DNA of 64,000 nucleotides, taken from the NCBI GenBank assembly GCA_020809705.1, contig CP085825.1, positions 5,146,001-5,210,000 of the forward strand, in the 5' to 3' direction. Below, one piece after another: positions 10,084 to 21,875 of the stretch. The stretch is from Calonectria ilicicola. Its lineage: Eukaryota > Ascomycota > Sordariomycetes > Hypocreales > Nectriaceae. The position numbers and the translations under genes are program-made. The notes under the pieces were generated by a model. It was not told where the DNA came from. It did no database searches and was given only the letters and a program-made list of their open reading frames with translations. Position 1 is the first letter of the stretch, and each line of letters starts with the position of its first letter.

Positions 10084-11244
10084 ATGTCCTCCTCTACTGG
10101 GCCCAGTGCCTGGCCCACACAGCCAGCTGCTCTCCGACAACTCTTAGGCATCGACTCTGGGTTACCATTTTGTTGCCATGGCCAAACAAAGAAAAAGGGG
10201 GTTCGATGCAAGACTTCCGTCAGCTTGAAGAGTTCCACTCGCGTGTCTACATTAATAGACCAGATTATTGAGTGTGGGAGCTTTGAATCCTCCGGCGCGC
10301 TCCTCGGCGAAGTTTCCGAGCTGATCATGTGTCCGCGATATCATAGAGATCAAAGTCTTACTTGGTCGAACACCTGGGCGGCCGGATTGAGATCATTAGA
10401 ACCGAGCGTTAAAAAAGAGGAAGAGGAAGAGGATGATGATGATGGCTCTGCACTGGCCAGTTTACCACAAAAACTGGCCGCAACACCACAAAACCAACAA
10501 ATCAAGACTGAAACAGAGGTATCAGATACATTATGCAAGAAGGCAGGGGGTTCTCCTGCAAGAATTCCTACAATTCGCAGGGATGCAGAGACCAAACCTC
10601 CGAATCCTACTATCTCGAGGCAGCCGACACAGCACAAGTTTGAGAATTTTGGCAACACCCTCTCTACCATAGTACTCAACCGACGCATCAAGAATATCAT
10701 ACTGCGCGACCTGGGCGCAACTGAGAAATCGTCAGACGGTAGCATTTACATATATACCTTCCCCAACAACTACCACGATCGTGCCCCTTACCTCAAGATT
10801 GGTCATACCAAGGACTTAAATAAGCGTATGATGTCCTGGGAGAGCAAATGCGGGTACAAGCCCAAGGTCTTGGTGGATTTCCGTGCCGATTTATACGTTA
10901 AAGTTGAGAGGCTTGTTCATGCCATGCTACGGAACGAACGCATACGTGAAACCAGCTGTCCCGGGTGCGGCAATAAACACATTGAATGGTTTAATGTGAG
11001 AAGCTCCAGGGCATCCAGCGCAATTGCCATTTGGACTTCTTGGACAAGACAAGAACCTTACAATGACGATGGTTCTCTGAAACAAACCTGGATTAACCAG
11101 CTTGAACGTGTTAATTTGAGCGATCCCCATTGCTGGTCTGACTTTGTGGATGGAAATCTTGACGAGGATTCCTCCTCCGAGGAAAGTGACCTGAGCTGTC
11201 TCTCAGATATTGGTTTCTTGTCTTCAAGCGATGACGAGTTTTAG
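10084..11244 (+). CDS. T5orf172/DUF1766 (GIY-YIG-like fold) domain protein
   Basis: Single-exon 386-aa protein. Seen: N-terminal CCHGQTKKKGVRCKTSVSL, resembling the short Cys motif common in these fungal proteins; an acidic low-complexity stretch around residue 115 (EEEEEDDDDG); then the core at about residues 220-310 with IYIYTFP, YLKIGHTKDLNKRMMSWESK, LVDFRADLYVKVERLVHAML and a CPGCGNKHIEWF segment. That Y-x-KIG-x-T...R...W...C pattern is the hallmark of the T5orf172 family, structurally related to GIY-YIG endonucleases. The C-terminus is Ser/Glu/Asp-rich. S. pombe mug113 carries a related domain. A DNA-related role is family-level inference; nuclease activity is not shown. Convergent with the Zn2Cys6 gene, 250 bp apart. 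Confidence 0.85.
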   Translation: MSSSTGPSAWPTQPAALRQLLGIDSGLPFCCHGQTKKKGVRCKTSVSLKSSTRVSTLIDQIIECGSFESSGALLGEVSELIMCPRYHRDQSLTWSNTWAAGLRSLEPSVKKEEEEEDDDDGSALASLPQKLAATPQNQQIKTETEVSDTLCKKAGGSPARIPTIRRDAETKPPNPTISRQPTQHKFENFGNTLSTIVLNRRIKNIILRDLGATEKSSDGSIYIYTFPNNYHDRAPYLKIGHTKDLNKRMMSWESKCGYKPKVLVDFRADLYVKVERLVHAMLRNERIRETSCPGCGNKHIEWFNVRSSRASSAIAIWTSWTRQEPYNDDGSLKQTWINQLERVNLSDPHCWSDFVDGNLDEDSSSEESDLSCLSDIGFLSSSDDEF

Positions 11245-11494
11245 TGATCAAATTACCGTGCCCAGGTTCTGGCTGAGGTGCTACTGGTGGATATTGGAAA
11301 CGACTTTCATGATAGTATCCATGTAACGGCCGTTTTGGATGATGTTCTCAAGTTTGTCTTTTGGGGGTTTTTTAAGGAGTTTTTGGTGGCTTTGTTCTTT
11401 TATTATTTTTAGTCATTGTCTTTTTCATTACTGGTCAGCATGTTTTATTCAAGGATGAGATACCTAATAATGAGCAACGATATTGTGTAAATCC

Positions 11495-13531
11495 TCACCA
11501 TGCGTTGAGAGATTCAAAGTGCCATTCTACATTCCCCAGCAATCCAATCCACCATGACGGTGCCGCTTCATCTCCATCGCTGTTCATTACTTCATCACAC
11601 TCATCTCCGTAAGACCCTGATGCATCCATCTGCTGTTTTTTTATGCGAGCAACAAACCACTCTCGTAGCCATCGTGTGCGTCGAGCTGTTTCCACCAATT
11701 TACTTCCTTCCTGTCGTTCCTCTTCTGTAATTGTCATACCCGTAATCAAGGAAAATTCTTCCATGGAATTCAGTCGCAAGGCTTCTGTCTCGGTGACTCT
11801 GGTGAAAATTTTGTCCAGAAATGAACACAGATCGAGTTCCTGCCGCGCCCGAGCAACATCCCAATCTAGTGAATCAATCAGAAGCAGCCGTGCTGCCATG
11901 AGCATCACAAACGAAGCTTGGCCAGCTGTTATTATCGATCGATAAAGAGATGAGTCTGTTGGCTGCGCAAGAAGGAGCTCAAGGAAAGACTTGGCAGCAG
12001 TGAGACACTTGCCCAAACACAATGAGCGGTATCTAGATGGCGGCACCCCGTCTTCCGGTCTATATGCAACAGTTATCGCAGGTTCATATAGTCTTACAAT
12101 CAAATAGTAGTGATAGAGTTTAAATATTCATTGGTGTTCGATGAGATCCGGATGGGCATTTATTTCAGCAAGACGGTCCAACTCTGTTCGAAACCTTTTC
12201 CCACTGCCTTCCAAAAGGAAAGCATATGAGAGGGCTTGATCTCGCTCGTGGGGTTCCCCAAGTTCCTTGATCAAGGTCTCGCCGATATGTACCATGCGAA
12301 CGAGTCTGTCAATCAAAAGGTCAGGTGGTGATGTGCTCGCCGCCGAGAGGGTGGCTTGGCATATTTTCGAGTATACCTCATCCATAGGGTTCCGTCTAGA
12401 AGCTTGGTCTGAAATTCTTATATTATGTTTTGGTTATTGTCAAACAATTTCAAGTGGAAAATTTTGTTAACTCACATTGAGAGAATACAGAAGCATCCTA
12501 GCAAAGTCCGTTGCTCATCCAGTGAGTGCCTTTTTTCTCCTACATCAATCCCAGTCGCATTTGAATCATACTTGGAGTTGTTCAAATCTAAAACCTTAGG
12601 GGTTCTCGTAATGCCGAGATTGTGAGCGTAACCCAAAGCTAAATGCATCAAGTTTGTGACTTGTTCGTCGCTAATTTGACAGGTGTGAGACCTATACATG
12701 CACATCTCAATTGTTTAGATTGGTGGCCAATTAAGCACATATTCTGCAGACTCACCATGCCACACAAACCAAAATTCCCTGAAGAAGATCTAACGTCTTC
12801 TTTTCTTCGTCGAAAATTTGGTGACTGAGATATGCAAGTACGGCTCGCTTCATCCTAACAATCCGAGATACCGGAAACGGGGCAGCAACCAATATCATGG
12901 CACATAATAGAAAGGGCCTCTCGTCATGGAGTTCGTGGATGTCTTTCCCGTCTTCTATTACAATAAAAGGGAAAAAAGCCATATACCTGGTTTTAAAAAT
13001 AGCAAGAATTCGGGTGGCTTGCTCTCGTGATAACCCAAGTGGCAGAGAGACATTTGCGAGGTCTGATTGGTCAAATAGCTCTTGAGATCCTGTGAAATCT
13101 TCAATTTCCTTTTCTAGTATTTCAATGGTAACAGAATTTTGGACATCCGACATGCTTTGTCTCTGGACTTCGTCAGTATTTTTAGGTCTTGATGATGCTG
13201 ACAGTCCCGCAACGCCTCCTCTGAAAGCTCAGCGTTAGCATCTGCACCATCTACTATGCTCTATTCTGGTCGGTCTCACTGATTTGTCGGTCTGATTTGT
13301 CTGGCCTTCCTCATGCTCTTGCTTATCTGCACCACGCACTCAATATTTAACCTCTCACATCTAAGCCCAAACGTCAACGACTCAGGCTTCTGTCACTATG
13401 CAATACAGCACCAACCTTTCACAGATATGTTGGTCTGGATCTTGCTGGTTAAATTTGCATCGAGCCTTTGCTTTGGTGCATGGGGCGCAGGCTCTACGCC
13501 GACGTGGGGGGCTGGCAGGTCTGTCAGTCAT
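11495..13531 (-). pseudogene. Zn2Cys6 transcription factor interrupted by an in-frame TGA
   Basis: Spliced model: exon 1 13531-13416, exon 2 13360-13280, exon 3 13220-12756, exon 4 12691-12476, exon 5 from 12416. Exons 1-2 join to a complete C6 zinc cluster: CAPCTKAKARC, an 11-residue spacer, CERCERLNIEC (spacing C-2-C-6-C-11-C-2-C-6-C), followed by basic KSMRKARQIR. Exons 3-5 form the fungal regulator middle-homology domain (RYMAFFPFIVI, LLQGILVCVAW, LALGYAHNLGI, RTLLGCF). In exon 5 a TGA at 12130-12128 follows DLIEHQ. The same frame then continues without another stop for 210 codons (IFKLYHYYLIVRLYEP...) to 11495, the part expected next in this domain. Without the TGA the protein would be about 599 aa; stopping there gives 388 aa. 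It may be a recent nonsense allele, a truncated but working regulator, or a sequence error. Target genes unknown. Confidence 0.75.
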
Positions 13532-14277
13532 GGCAGGCACCTGAGGAACAAGTAGGGCAGCCAGTTCTATGATGTGTTGCGTCAGAATGGCGTGTTTGAG
13601 ACCATCATAGCAATCTCGTGGCTAGGTTTGGGGGGAGACTAGCCGCTAGACTACGTGCGCTATGGCTAAATTCTTAGGTCCAGCTCCGGGTTAATTTCGC
13701 TCTTGATTGTATTTTAGCCGAGATAGCGTGTACCTTGAGATGTAAACGAGCATAGTGAATGTATCTGTATTTTACATGCCTTTTGCATCACCGAATAGCA
13801 GAAACAAAAGGTTTATTCACAACAATAGACTCACAGACATCCTCGATATGGAATGTCTCGCCATAAAATTCAGGAAAGAGAGGAAAGAAAGGAAGAAAAA
13901 AAAAGAGCAGAGAAAAATAAGCCAAAAACACACCTATACCAATATTTGGTTCCTCATAAACATGTTTTCTCCAAGCTAGTTAACTTTGGATTTGCATTCA
14001 TCAAATCTATCATACGACTCAATCATGCAGATGTCGATGGGGCAAAAGCCCCATGCCAATTTGACGATACCATCCCTGTGTTGTCCCCGAGACCGTCCCC
14101 TATCCCTCATCTGAGTTCAAACGCCAATCAAAAACAAGGCCCTCCATCCATTGTGGTATCCGTTGTTAAATCTCATTATTGCCAAAACTTGAGATCAACC
14201 CAAATCCTTAAAACGCCGCAAATGCCATTTTCAATTTTCTCCTCATACCCTTCCTCCCCTATAATTCTGCACCCTCA
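13532..14277. other. Intergenic region between two minus-strand genes
   Basis: About 750 bp containing the promoter of the Zn2Cys6 gene and the 3' region of the SP-RING gene. An A/G-rich stretch lies at about 13868-13920. No protein-like frame. Confidence 0.5.
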
Positions 14278-17200
14278 TTAATCGTCAAGAATCTCAATCA
14301 CGTCCACTGCTGCCGGTGCAGACTTTGAAGCGCCAGTGTCCCCATTGATGGTGTTGGCCCGAGTTGACACTGGAGTGTCTTCTTCAGCTTCGTCAGGTTC
14401 TTCTACAGCAGTCCACTGGCCATCGGCATTGACAGTAATGGCTTTAACGTTTTTGTTCCCCCTGGCAAGCAGTTCATTTCGAACCTGAACGAAATACTCA
14501 TCAATCCGGAGGCTAGGGGGACGAGCATCACCATCACATATGGGGCATCTCCAGTCATCCACAGTTGACGGCTCAGTGCCTTTGACAAACGCTCCCCCTC
14601 CCTTTTGTGCTGGCTTCTTCGGTCGTGTTTGCAACCATATTTCCAAGTCAAAGCATTCGAGATGTTGGCAACTCATGCCCCGAGCTGGTATTTCAAACAT
14701 GTTGGAACTGAATGGGTCTGCCAAAGATACTCTCAGTAGGTCATCCTGAATGATCAGGTCGTCCGAATCTGATGGGCACAGTCGCTTCTGGATCCTTAGT
14801 TTTGTTTCTTCCGCACCTACACGCTGAGTGTTCTCAATCGTATTCCTAAGAAATTCATGGCTGTTCGTCTCCACTAGCTCAACCGCGACAAAGAATTTTT
14901 GCCCACGCTTGAAATTCTGAGGGACCGCAGGGAAACTAATAGTAACTGTGTTCAGACCAGCAACCAAATCGTCTGTCAACTCAAGAGGGAGGTCCTTTTG
15001 AAAATGTTGTTTTCGGCGTAATGCCATGGCATTACCGTTGAGGTTGATAAAGATGTGCTGGGGCCAACTGCAAGCAGATACTACCCAGTCACCCATTTTC
15101 ATATCCTTCTCTCGTTCAGGCTTCATGCACATGCGTAGACGATATCGGTAAGCGCCTTCAAAGTAGTAGCAAAACGGCAAGCCTGTCGATCCATTTTTCC
15201 GGGCCAGTTTCGATATGAAGGCTTCTGAGACGTTGAAAGACAAAGTTTGCAATGTCATCTGTGGTAAACACTCAACAGGTCTTATTACAAGTTGTTTCGT
15301 GTACTGGTAGTGACGGGTTTGCACAGCCTCGGCCGGAGCTCGTCGTGGGCTCCGTGAACCAACCATGTGAAGCCCGATTTGCAGTGAACCTTGGCCATGG
15401 GGGCTCATAGGCCGTTCATTTATTGGAATCTCACCCACCGATGTTTGAAGCCCCTTTTGGCGCATGAGAGGACGAGAGGGAGCTGCATGACCTGGGATCA
15501 CAGTTCCGATAGTAGCATTCCTCTGAGGTGGATGTTGAGGGGACGGAGGCATGGCTTGCGCAACCTGGCCATTAGGTACCGGCTGGAAATGTTGAGGCCA
15601 GTTCTGGTGCCGCTGATTAGGACTGGCTTGAAATGAGGGAGAAGTGAGAGGAGCGGGCGATTGCGACATGTGAGGGGGGAATTGCAGCCCTGGACTCGGC
15701 GGCACCGAATTTGGGCCGCTTGAGGAGGGGAGTATGGGCTGTGATGATTGACGATAGATTTGTCGCGGCATCCCTTGGGCATCTGTTGCTGGGGTATCCG
15801 AGCTGAGGCGTTGAGGTTGTGATACAGGTATTGGTGGGGCTGTGTGTTGATGAGATACGCTTGTGATAGGCAATCCTTGGGCAACAGGTTGCATATGCTC
15901 CAATGGCATACTGGGAGAAGGTTGGGGAACCTGATCCCCCGTGGGAGACTGTACCATCTGCATCTGGTTTGGTAAAATCGGACTCCGAGCATCCAGGTTC
16001 CCATGTGTGCTAGTACTGCCGAGTGTTGCCGGTCCTGTAACTCTACGGCGAGGCAACTGCGCCTGTTGTGTAGGGTGTGCCATAGCTTGAGGTGGTATGG
16101 GGGACGGATGACCAAGAGAACGCCGGACACCTTGCTGAGCAGAGGACGCAAAATCGTGCATTGTGGGTGATGGAATGGGGCCTAAAAGTAAAATCAGTAA
16201 ATTTCTGTCTGAGCAGATGTTACACAACTTACTCTGGTTAAACTGCTGTTGCTGTTGAACCTGACCCATGACATGTTGGTAATAATTTGCGTAGCCAGTT
16301 CGAACCCTGTGGCGTGCTTCGGTAGAGTGTTGTGTACCTGACATTTGAGCTTCGCTTTGTTGATCTTTGACAAATGTATCATTCAATATGTTTCCCCATG
16401 ATACATCCATGACGCCAAGCACCCGATAGCTCATGGTAAAAATAATTGGTTGCAACGTAGGAGAGTTGCAGTTTAAGTTTGAAATTATCTCGTATGCAAG
16501 CAACGGATATCGCCGCTCGCGAACAGTTGACAACATCTGTTCCCAGAAATTGTATAAATTCAAAAGAAACCGGGCAATCCAACCCGCAAATGCATTCTGT
16601 TGAGGAGGTCGGCAAATCTCAAGTCCAGGTGTAGGAAATCTAGCAAACCATACGAGGTGAGGATGCGATATGAGAATGTTCTGTCTAAGAAACGTTTCTA
16701 CAAGAACAAACGCATGGTCAACAATTTGGGGGCTCAGAAAAGGACCAAGGACAGAGTGAACAATGGTTTTGTCCAACGACCAGCAACAAAACGTTTGATG
16801 AAGAGCAATATAGTGCATGTCTCGGTATTCACATGCATCTCGAAGAACTCTATACCGGGCGATGTCGGCTGAATTGGTCGAGTTTTCGTTTGTACATTGA
16901 AGAATGCGAGAGGAAACTACATGTAGATATTGATTAGTGCCTTCTGCCGGTTCATCTTGACGCTGAAGGCGTCTGCGCTTGGGATCGGTTCCGGAAGTTC
17001 TGGACTCCCCATTGGCAGTCCCTTGGTTAATTTGCGAAGGAGGCACGCCTGGCCCTGAGGGTAACGAGGAAGGGGCAGGCGGTGCTGGCTGTATAGGGGT
17101 CGGTACGGAAGCCGCAGTCATTCCTTGTGATCGCATATTAGGAGCAGCAGGCGCGATGACGTTATTAGTTGGCCGAGGGGATATCGCAGTTGGAGATCGT

Positions 17201-17813
17201 AGGTCCGAAGGGTTTGATATCTGAAGTGCACCACCTCCAGAAAATGGGTTGCCAGCGACTGTTTGTTGGATAATCGTAGAATCGGAAAATCCATTCCCTC
17301 CACGATTCGGGCTATCCATCTGGTTTGAAACGATTGGGCTTGGCTCATCGGTTAAAGCCGGAGAAGGGAGAACTGCCTGGTGTCTGTTGCGCAGAGTTAG
17401 TGAATCTGAAAGACAAAACAAGTACAGCCATAAGACGGTATAACTGGGTCACGAAACGCAATGCGCGGTTCGCTGACAGGCATATTGATACTGAAGAGAA
17501 GGACTCGCGAGGGGCTGATTAAAGGTTACCTTGCTGAATCGATTGTAACGGATTGGCTTGATAGTTGATTTATGGGGAAACTCTCGCGGCGGAGGCCGCT
17601 TCCATCCGCAGTCGAATCGTTCGGTGGTCGGTTGCGTTTTCGTGTGGCATTATCTGGAGGTCTGGCGAGGTTGAGAGTTGGATGGTGGGCTTCTGACATC
17701 CAAGAGTGAGGTCGGCCACCGAGGAAGGTGTTGAGGGTCTGGTTCGAGCTGGCAATCTGCGCGGCTTGCTGGGGAGGAGCCCATGACTGGGGCTGTTCGA
17801 GCGACTGTGGCAT
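14278..17813 (-). CDS. SP-RING (MIZ zinc finger) protein, probable SUMO E3 ligase
   Basis: Seen: C-terminal SP-RING at roughly residues 975-1030 of about 1112, with GMSCQHLECFDLEIWL and DWRCPICDGDARPPSLRIDEY giving the C-x-H...C...C-x2-C ligands. The middle is very rich in Pro, Gln and Ser (disordered). Upstream of the ring lies a folded block (KQLVIRPVE...LSFNVSEAFISKLARK) similar to the PINIT-like region of PIAS/Siz proteins. By family the protein promotes SUMO transfer onto nuclear substrates. Model: exon 1 17813-17530 (MPQSLEQPQSWAPP...), intron to about 17384, exon 2 17383-16233, a 51-nt intron 16232-16182 (GTAAGT...TTTTAG), exon 3 16181-14278. The first junction is uncertain: the textbook acceptor at 17405 does not match exon 1's phase, so I used CAACAG just downstream. 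The zinc finger call is firm; the N-terminus less so. Confidence 0.85.
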
Positions 17814-20800
17814 TTCACGGGTCGAGGACGCTGGTATGGGTTCTGGTCAAATGGTCATGTCAATTCTTGTTGGCGACTTCTGTGCGTGAAAGCAGCACGG
17901 CTTATTCAGATGTTGGCATGAATGGTGAAGTACCATTTGGAAATGCGCAATCATGCTCAGCGTCTTCGTTTTCTGAAGCCGAGGGCCGACAGGTCGTTCA
18001 TTGTTTGTCTGGCAGTTTCCAGATGAAGGGCCGCCGCAGGTAGTTGCGTTTGCGGTTGCCACAAACTCTGTGCGCAGTAAAGCGAGCCGGCCGCGTGTGG
18101 GTGGGAAGTCGTGAAGAAGCAGAGGAAAGCTGTGCGCGTGTTTGGCAGCGACGCCGGTAATGTCGGGAGGAGGGCGATAGACCAAGGGCGGCGAAAGGGA
18201 GATCGGACTGATGGTTGAGAAATACTGGTCGGCGGAAATTTAGGATTGGGCGTGTCGATGCAGGTAGTGCGGGCAGGTCTGCATGTGGCGATGGCGGCGG
18301 CAGCGCCAGGTGACCAGCAAGAACGACAGCGCTTGTGAAGGGAAAACAACCACAACAAAGAGCGTGGAGGGGTTAAATCAGATCGGGGGCAAAAGCGCTG
18401 CTGAAACCGCCGACAGGCCAGCGGCCTTTAGATCCTATGAGCAGACTCTGTTTGAGTTGGCTGCCGTTGTTGGTTGCGCGCGCTGCTTCAGCTGGTTGGC
18501 AGGCCCTGGTCCGGTTGGTGCAATCAGCTTTGTCTGGGGGTGGAGTCGCTTACGGTGATGCAGCTCGCCAAGATGGACAATAACTGCTACATGTAGGCAC
18601 GTAAGTGAGCAGGGTAACGAATGGCAAACTTGTGAGCAGTCATATTTCATCTGTATTCTTCTCTTCTTGGTTCAGCCCCCCTCCTCTCCTTGTTTTTTTT
18701 TTCTCTTTCTTTTGGCTCTTCTCCTTGACCGCTGTCTGAGATTGCACCACTATCCGCTCCTTGTCTGTGAATCTCGCCTACTGGCCCCAGACCTGGAGCC
18801 ATGAAAACCACCATCGGGGCGCCCATTGCCCCGGGATGGTTTGGACACCAAACGGCGACAAAATTAGAAGCGGGATTACAATCCATGGCAAGATCATAGA
18901 CACTAGAGACGAGCCCCCTGTTTCTCATTCTTCCCGAACACGCTTGGAGCCACTAACTAAGCCTCTCTTCCTTCCTACCCTAAATATGTATTGTCATGAT
19001 CAGAGTCAGAGTTTCCATGGAGAGGAATGAGAGGGGGTCAAGCAAGCGCAAGCCCCCCCCCGAGCTGGCGTATTCAACAAAAATGGTCTTGTATAGCTAT
19101 GCATGCCAAAGACATTTTTCTTCTGTGGGATAGACTGCATTTAGCTGACAGCTGCACTGTCAGCATAAATCGCTTGGGAAAAATATCGTCCACAAAAAAG
19201 AAAGGAAACCGGAAATTCGTGAGACATGGAGCGGGGCCAGCAGATTGGCTGAGTCACTCAAAGCGCGTTCGCCAGATAGCTGGCTGCCTTTGGGCGATAT
19301 CACCCAAAAATGTGCAGTCGGGGTGAATTTAGGGAGGGAAGCGTTCTGAACCCGTCAAGCTGGTAAAAAAGATTAATTCTTGATCGCCAGAGTCAAGCGA
19401 TGAGATACGTAAAATGCAGCCCCATGGCTGCGAATCGCTATAGACCCATGTCCCCACCACGCCAGTATGTACACCGTGCACCCGACTTCCTCTCTCAGCC
19501 TGCTTACAGACGGCCTCAGCTGGTAGGGTTTCAGCAGCACTACTCTGAATACCAAGCGTTCCGCCATCATTCCGCCTTCAACTGGCTCTCCGAGGCAGTT
19601 TAGAGGACTGATGCATCGTTGTTTTACATGAAGCGCATGTCGAGAACCTTGCAGCCAGCTCACTATCCACAATGCCATTATAATGGATCTTGAACGTTGA
19701 ATGTTGAAGTTTTGGGTTATGCTCAAAAGGGTCTGTTTGACCATTCCCAGCCGGGATAGGTGCAACCCCCCCAGCTACCTGGCACCCACCCAGACCAAGC
19801 AGAAGGGGGTGGTAATATGCGAGTATTTCCTCCGGTGCAATTTGACACCCCGAGATGGACTAGTTATCCGAAGGCACAGAGAGGTACGACAACGGGTAAG
19901 GACGATGGACAGGTACAACGGGCAATCACATCCGTATTTTTAGAGGATGCACCTGCATTTTCCTACCCAACGCACAGTGTCTGCATTTCGCCATGGAGGG
20001 GTACAATTGTACGAGTAGCAATAAAACAATGCACGAACAAACAGGGGAGCAAGGCAGGTAAGCGCCCTGCCCTCGCACCTGTCCTTACACATGCCCTTAC
20101 ACCCGCCTGCTACTCGCCTATCCAGGTACTTCCCTGCCTTGCGAAGATCTCCCAAAGAGCCGATGTTACTTAAATTTACTGATTGATGTGCCTCATGCCT
20201 GCCCACCTTGTTTGTCTTGTCATAACTGATTGCCAGCTTGCACGGGAGCACCAACCCGTGGCTCTTTATAACAAACCACATTAGCAACAGCTGCAACTCT
20301 GCATGCTTCACGTCGGCTCGTTTCTATGCGCCGCTGGACATGCTGTCATTGCGTGACCACACAAACCGTGAACCCCACAGATCCCCCCTCATCTCTGGGT
20401 CCCATATGTTGCGTCACACTCATGCGCTGACTGTGTCTTCCATGATTCCCTCTCTTTGTTTGATCCAACCGAGTGTGGGCATCGTTCGTCTCCTTCTTCA
20501 CATCTAAACCTAGCCCGCACAGTCTGCCCACCTACCCCTACTCCGTGCATTTCAGCCTCTGACAGCAACTGCCGGCCCGCAATCAAGTTCCGAAAGGCCC
20601 TCGTGTCTTGTCATTGGCATTGTCCTGGTCGCTCTCGTCCTTGGTTCTTATTTGTTCCTTCTTCCCAAACCCCTGACCACCTGAGCTGGCAGGCACACCC
20701 TCCGAAAATAGCACTCCGAGGTTGGCCGCATCACCCAATCCTGGTACCATACAGAGGTGGATGAGACCTGTGTGGTATGAACAGTGTTCGTTTAGGGCTG

Positions 20801-21875
20801 CAATCAGCTTCGACGACAGACCACCTTGCCACAGGAAGCCATAAGGTTCTGGAACGAGCTTCTTTCTCATGGCACGGATTCGCCCGTTGAGCGGCTTTCT
20901 AGCTCGAATCTACACTCTCAGCTGCCTTCCTCCTTCAACAGTCTCGCCAATCGAAAATATCCAATCAACACACCATTTCGTCGCAAGGGCACTCATTGAC
21001 CATAGACCCTTCAGGATCTTCCAGGGCGCAAAGGCCGTGTCGCACCAATCGTAGCCGTCCACGCTAGGGCCCTCATTTGCATTTCGCATTTCACCCTTGC
21101 CAGGGACCACCCCTCTCTGGCCTTGCCTCATTCCCAAGCCAAACTCCACCCAACGCTGCATGGGACAGCGCGCTATATGACAACCCAAAGTTAAGCAAGC
21201 CCACATAACGCACCACCACATTTCCCACGGCGCACCACTACACCAGGAGCGCACCTGCAGTGCACGGTTTAGTGCAGCGCAACAATCCCGAGAGCACTTG
21301 GACAACAGAAATTCACTTCGCTGCTCCAAGCCGGGCACTGACGCCGAGATCCTAGCTGGGAATCCGGGCACTACCACCTTGTCCGCCCACGCCCATCCGG
21401 CGCACAAACACACGCCCAACCAGCTCGCGCGCGCGCACGCCCACCCGCCTGGCTCACTCCCGCTCTCTCCCACTGCGTCGAAGCTCAGAGGCTCCAAGCA
21501 CGACCATCTCCACCTCTGCCGCACCTGGCATCTTCAACATCCGCTTGCGCGACTCCCGTCATTTCTCTCCCTCCAGCTATTTCAGTGTCCAAGGGCTGCC
21601 CGGCACCTCAAGCAGACCCTTTACACCTGGGCCTGGCGGATGGCTCTCGTTCATCTCATCCTTCAACAACGTCCTCCCTTGCTTGGCTTCCCACCCCTCC
21701 GCCCTTGACTCCGCCCGACAAATTCCCCAATTCTACCGACCGCGCCGCCCCTCTACCAATCCTTCAACCACTACCGCCGACCTTAGCCCAACATCATCCG
21801 TTCTTTCGTCGGTCCCTTTGTCTCAACTTGAAATATCTACCCTTTGCTTCAGACGACTCTCGGGAGCAGAGCACC
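17814..21875. other. Large gap of about 4 kb between divergent genes
   Basis: It separates the SP-RING gene (minus) from the Boi-type gene (plus), so it contains both promoters and probably long leaders. The last 1 kb is pyrimidine-rich on the plus strand, as usual for fungal promoters and leaders, with a short CG-repeat at about 21427-21440. I see no protein-like frame; the 204-aa frame at 20910-21524 (minus) lacks recognisable features. Confidence 0.5.

Noticed and set aside
20910..21524. 204-codon minus-strand frame upstream of the Boi-type gene
   Set aside because: Trp/Cys/Gly-rich composition typical of the antisense of pyrimidine-rich promoter DNA.
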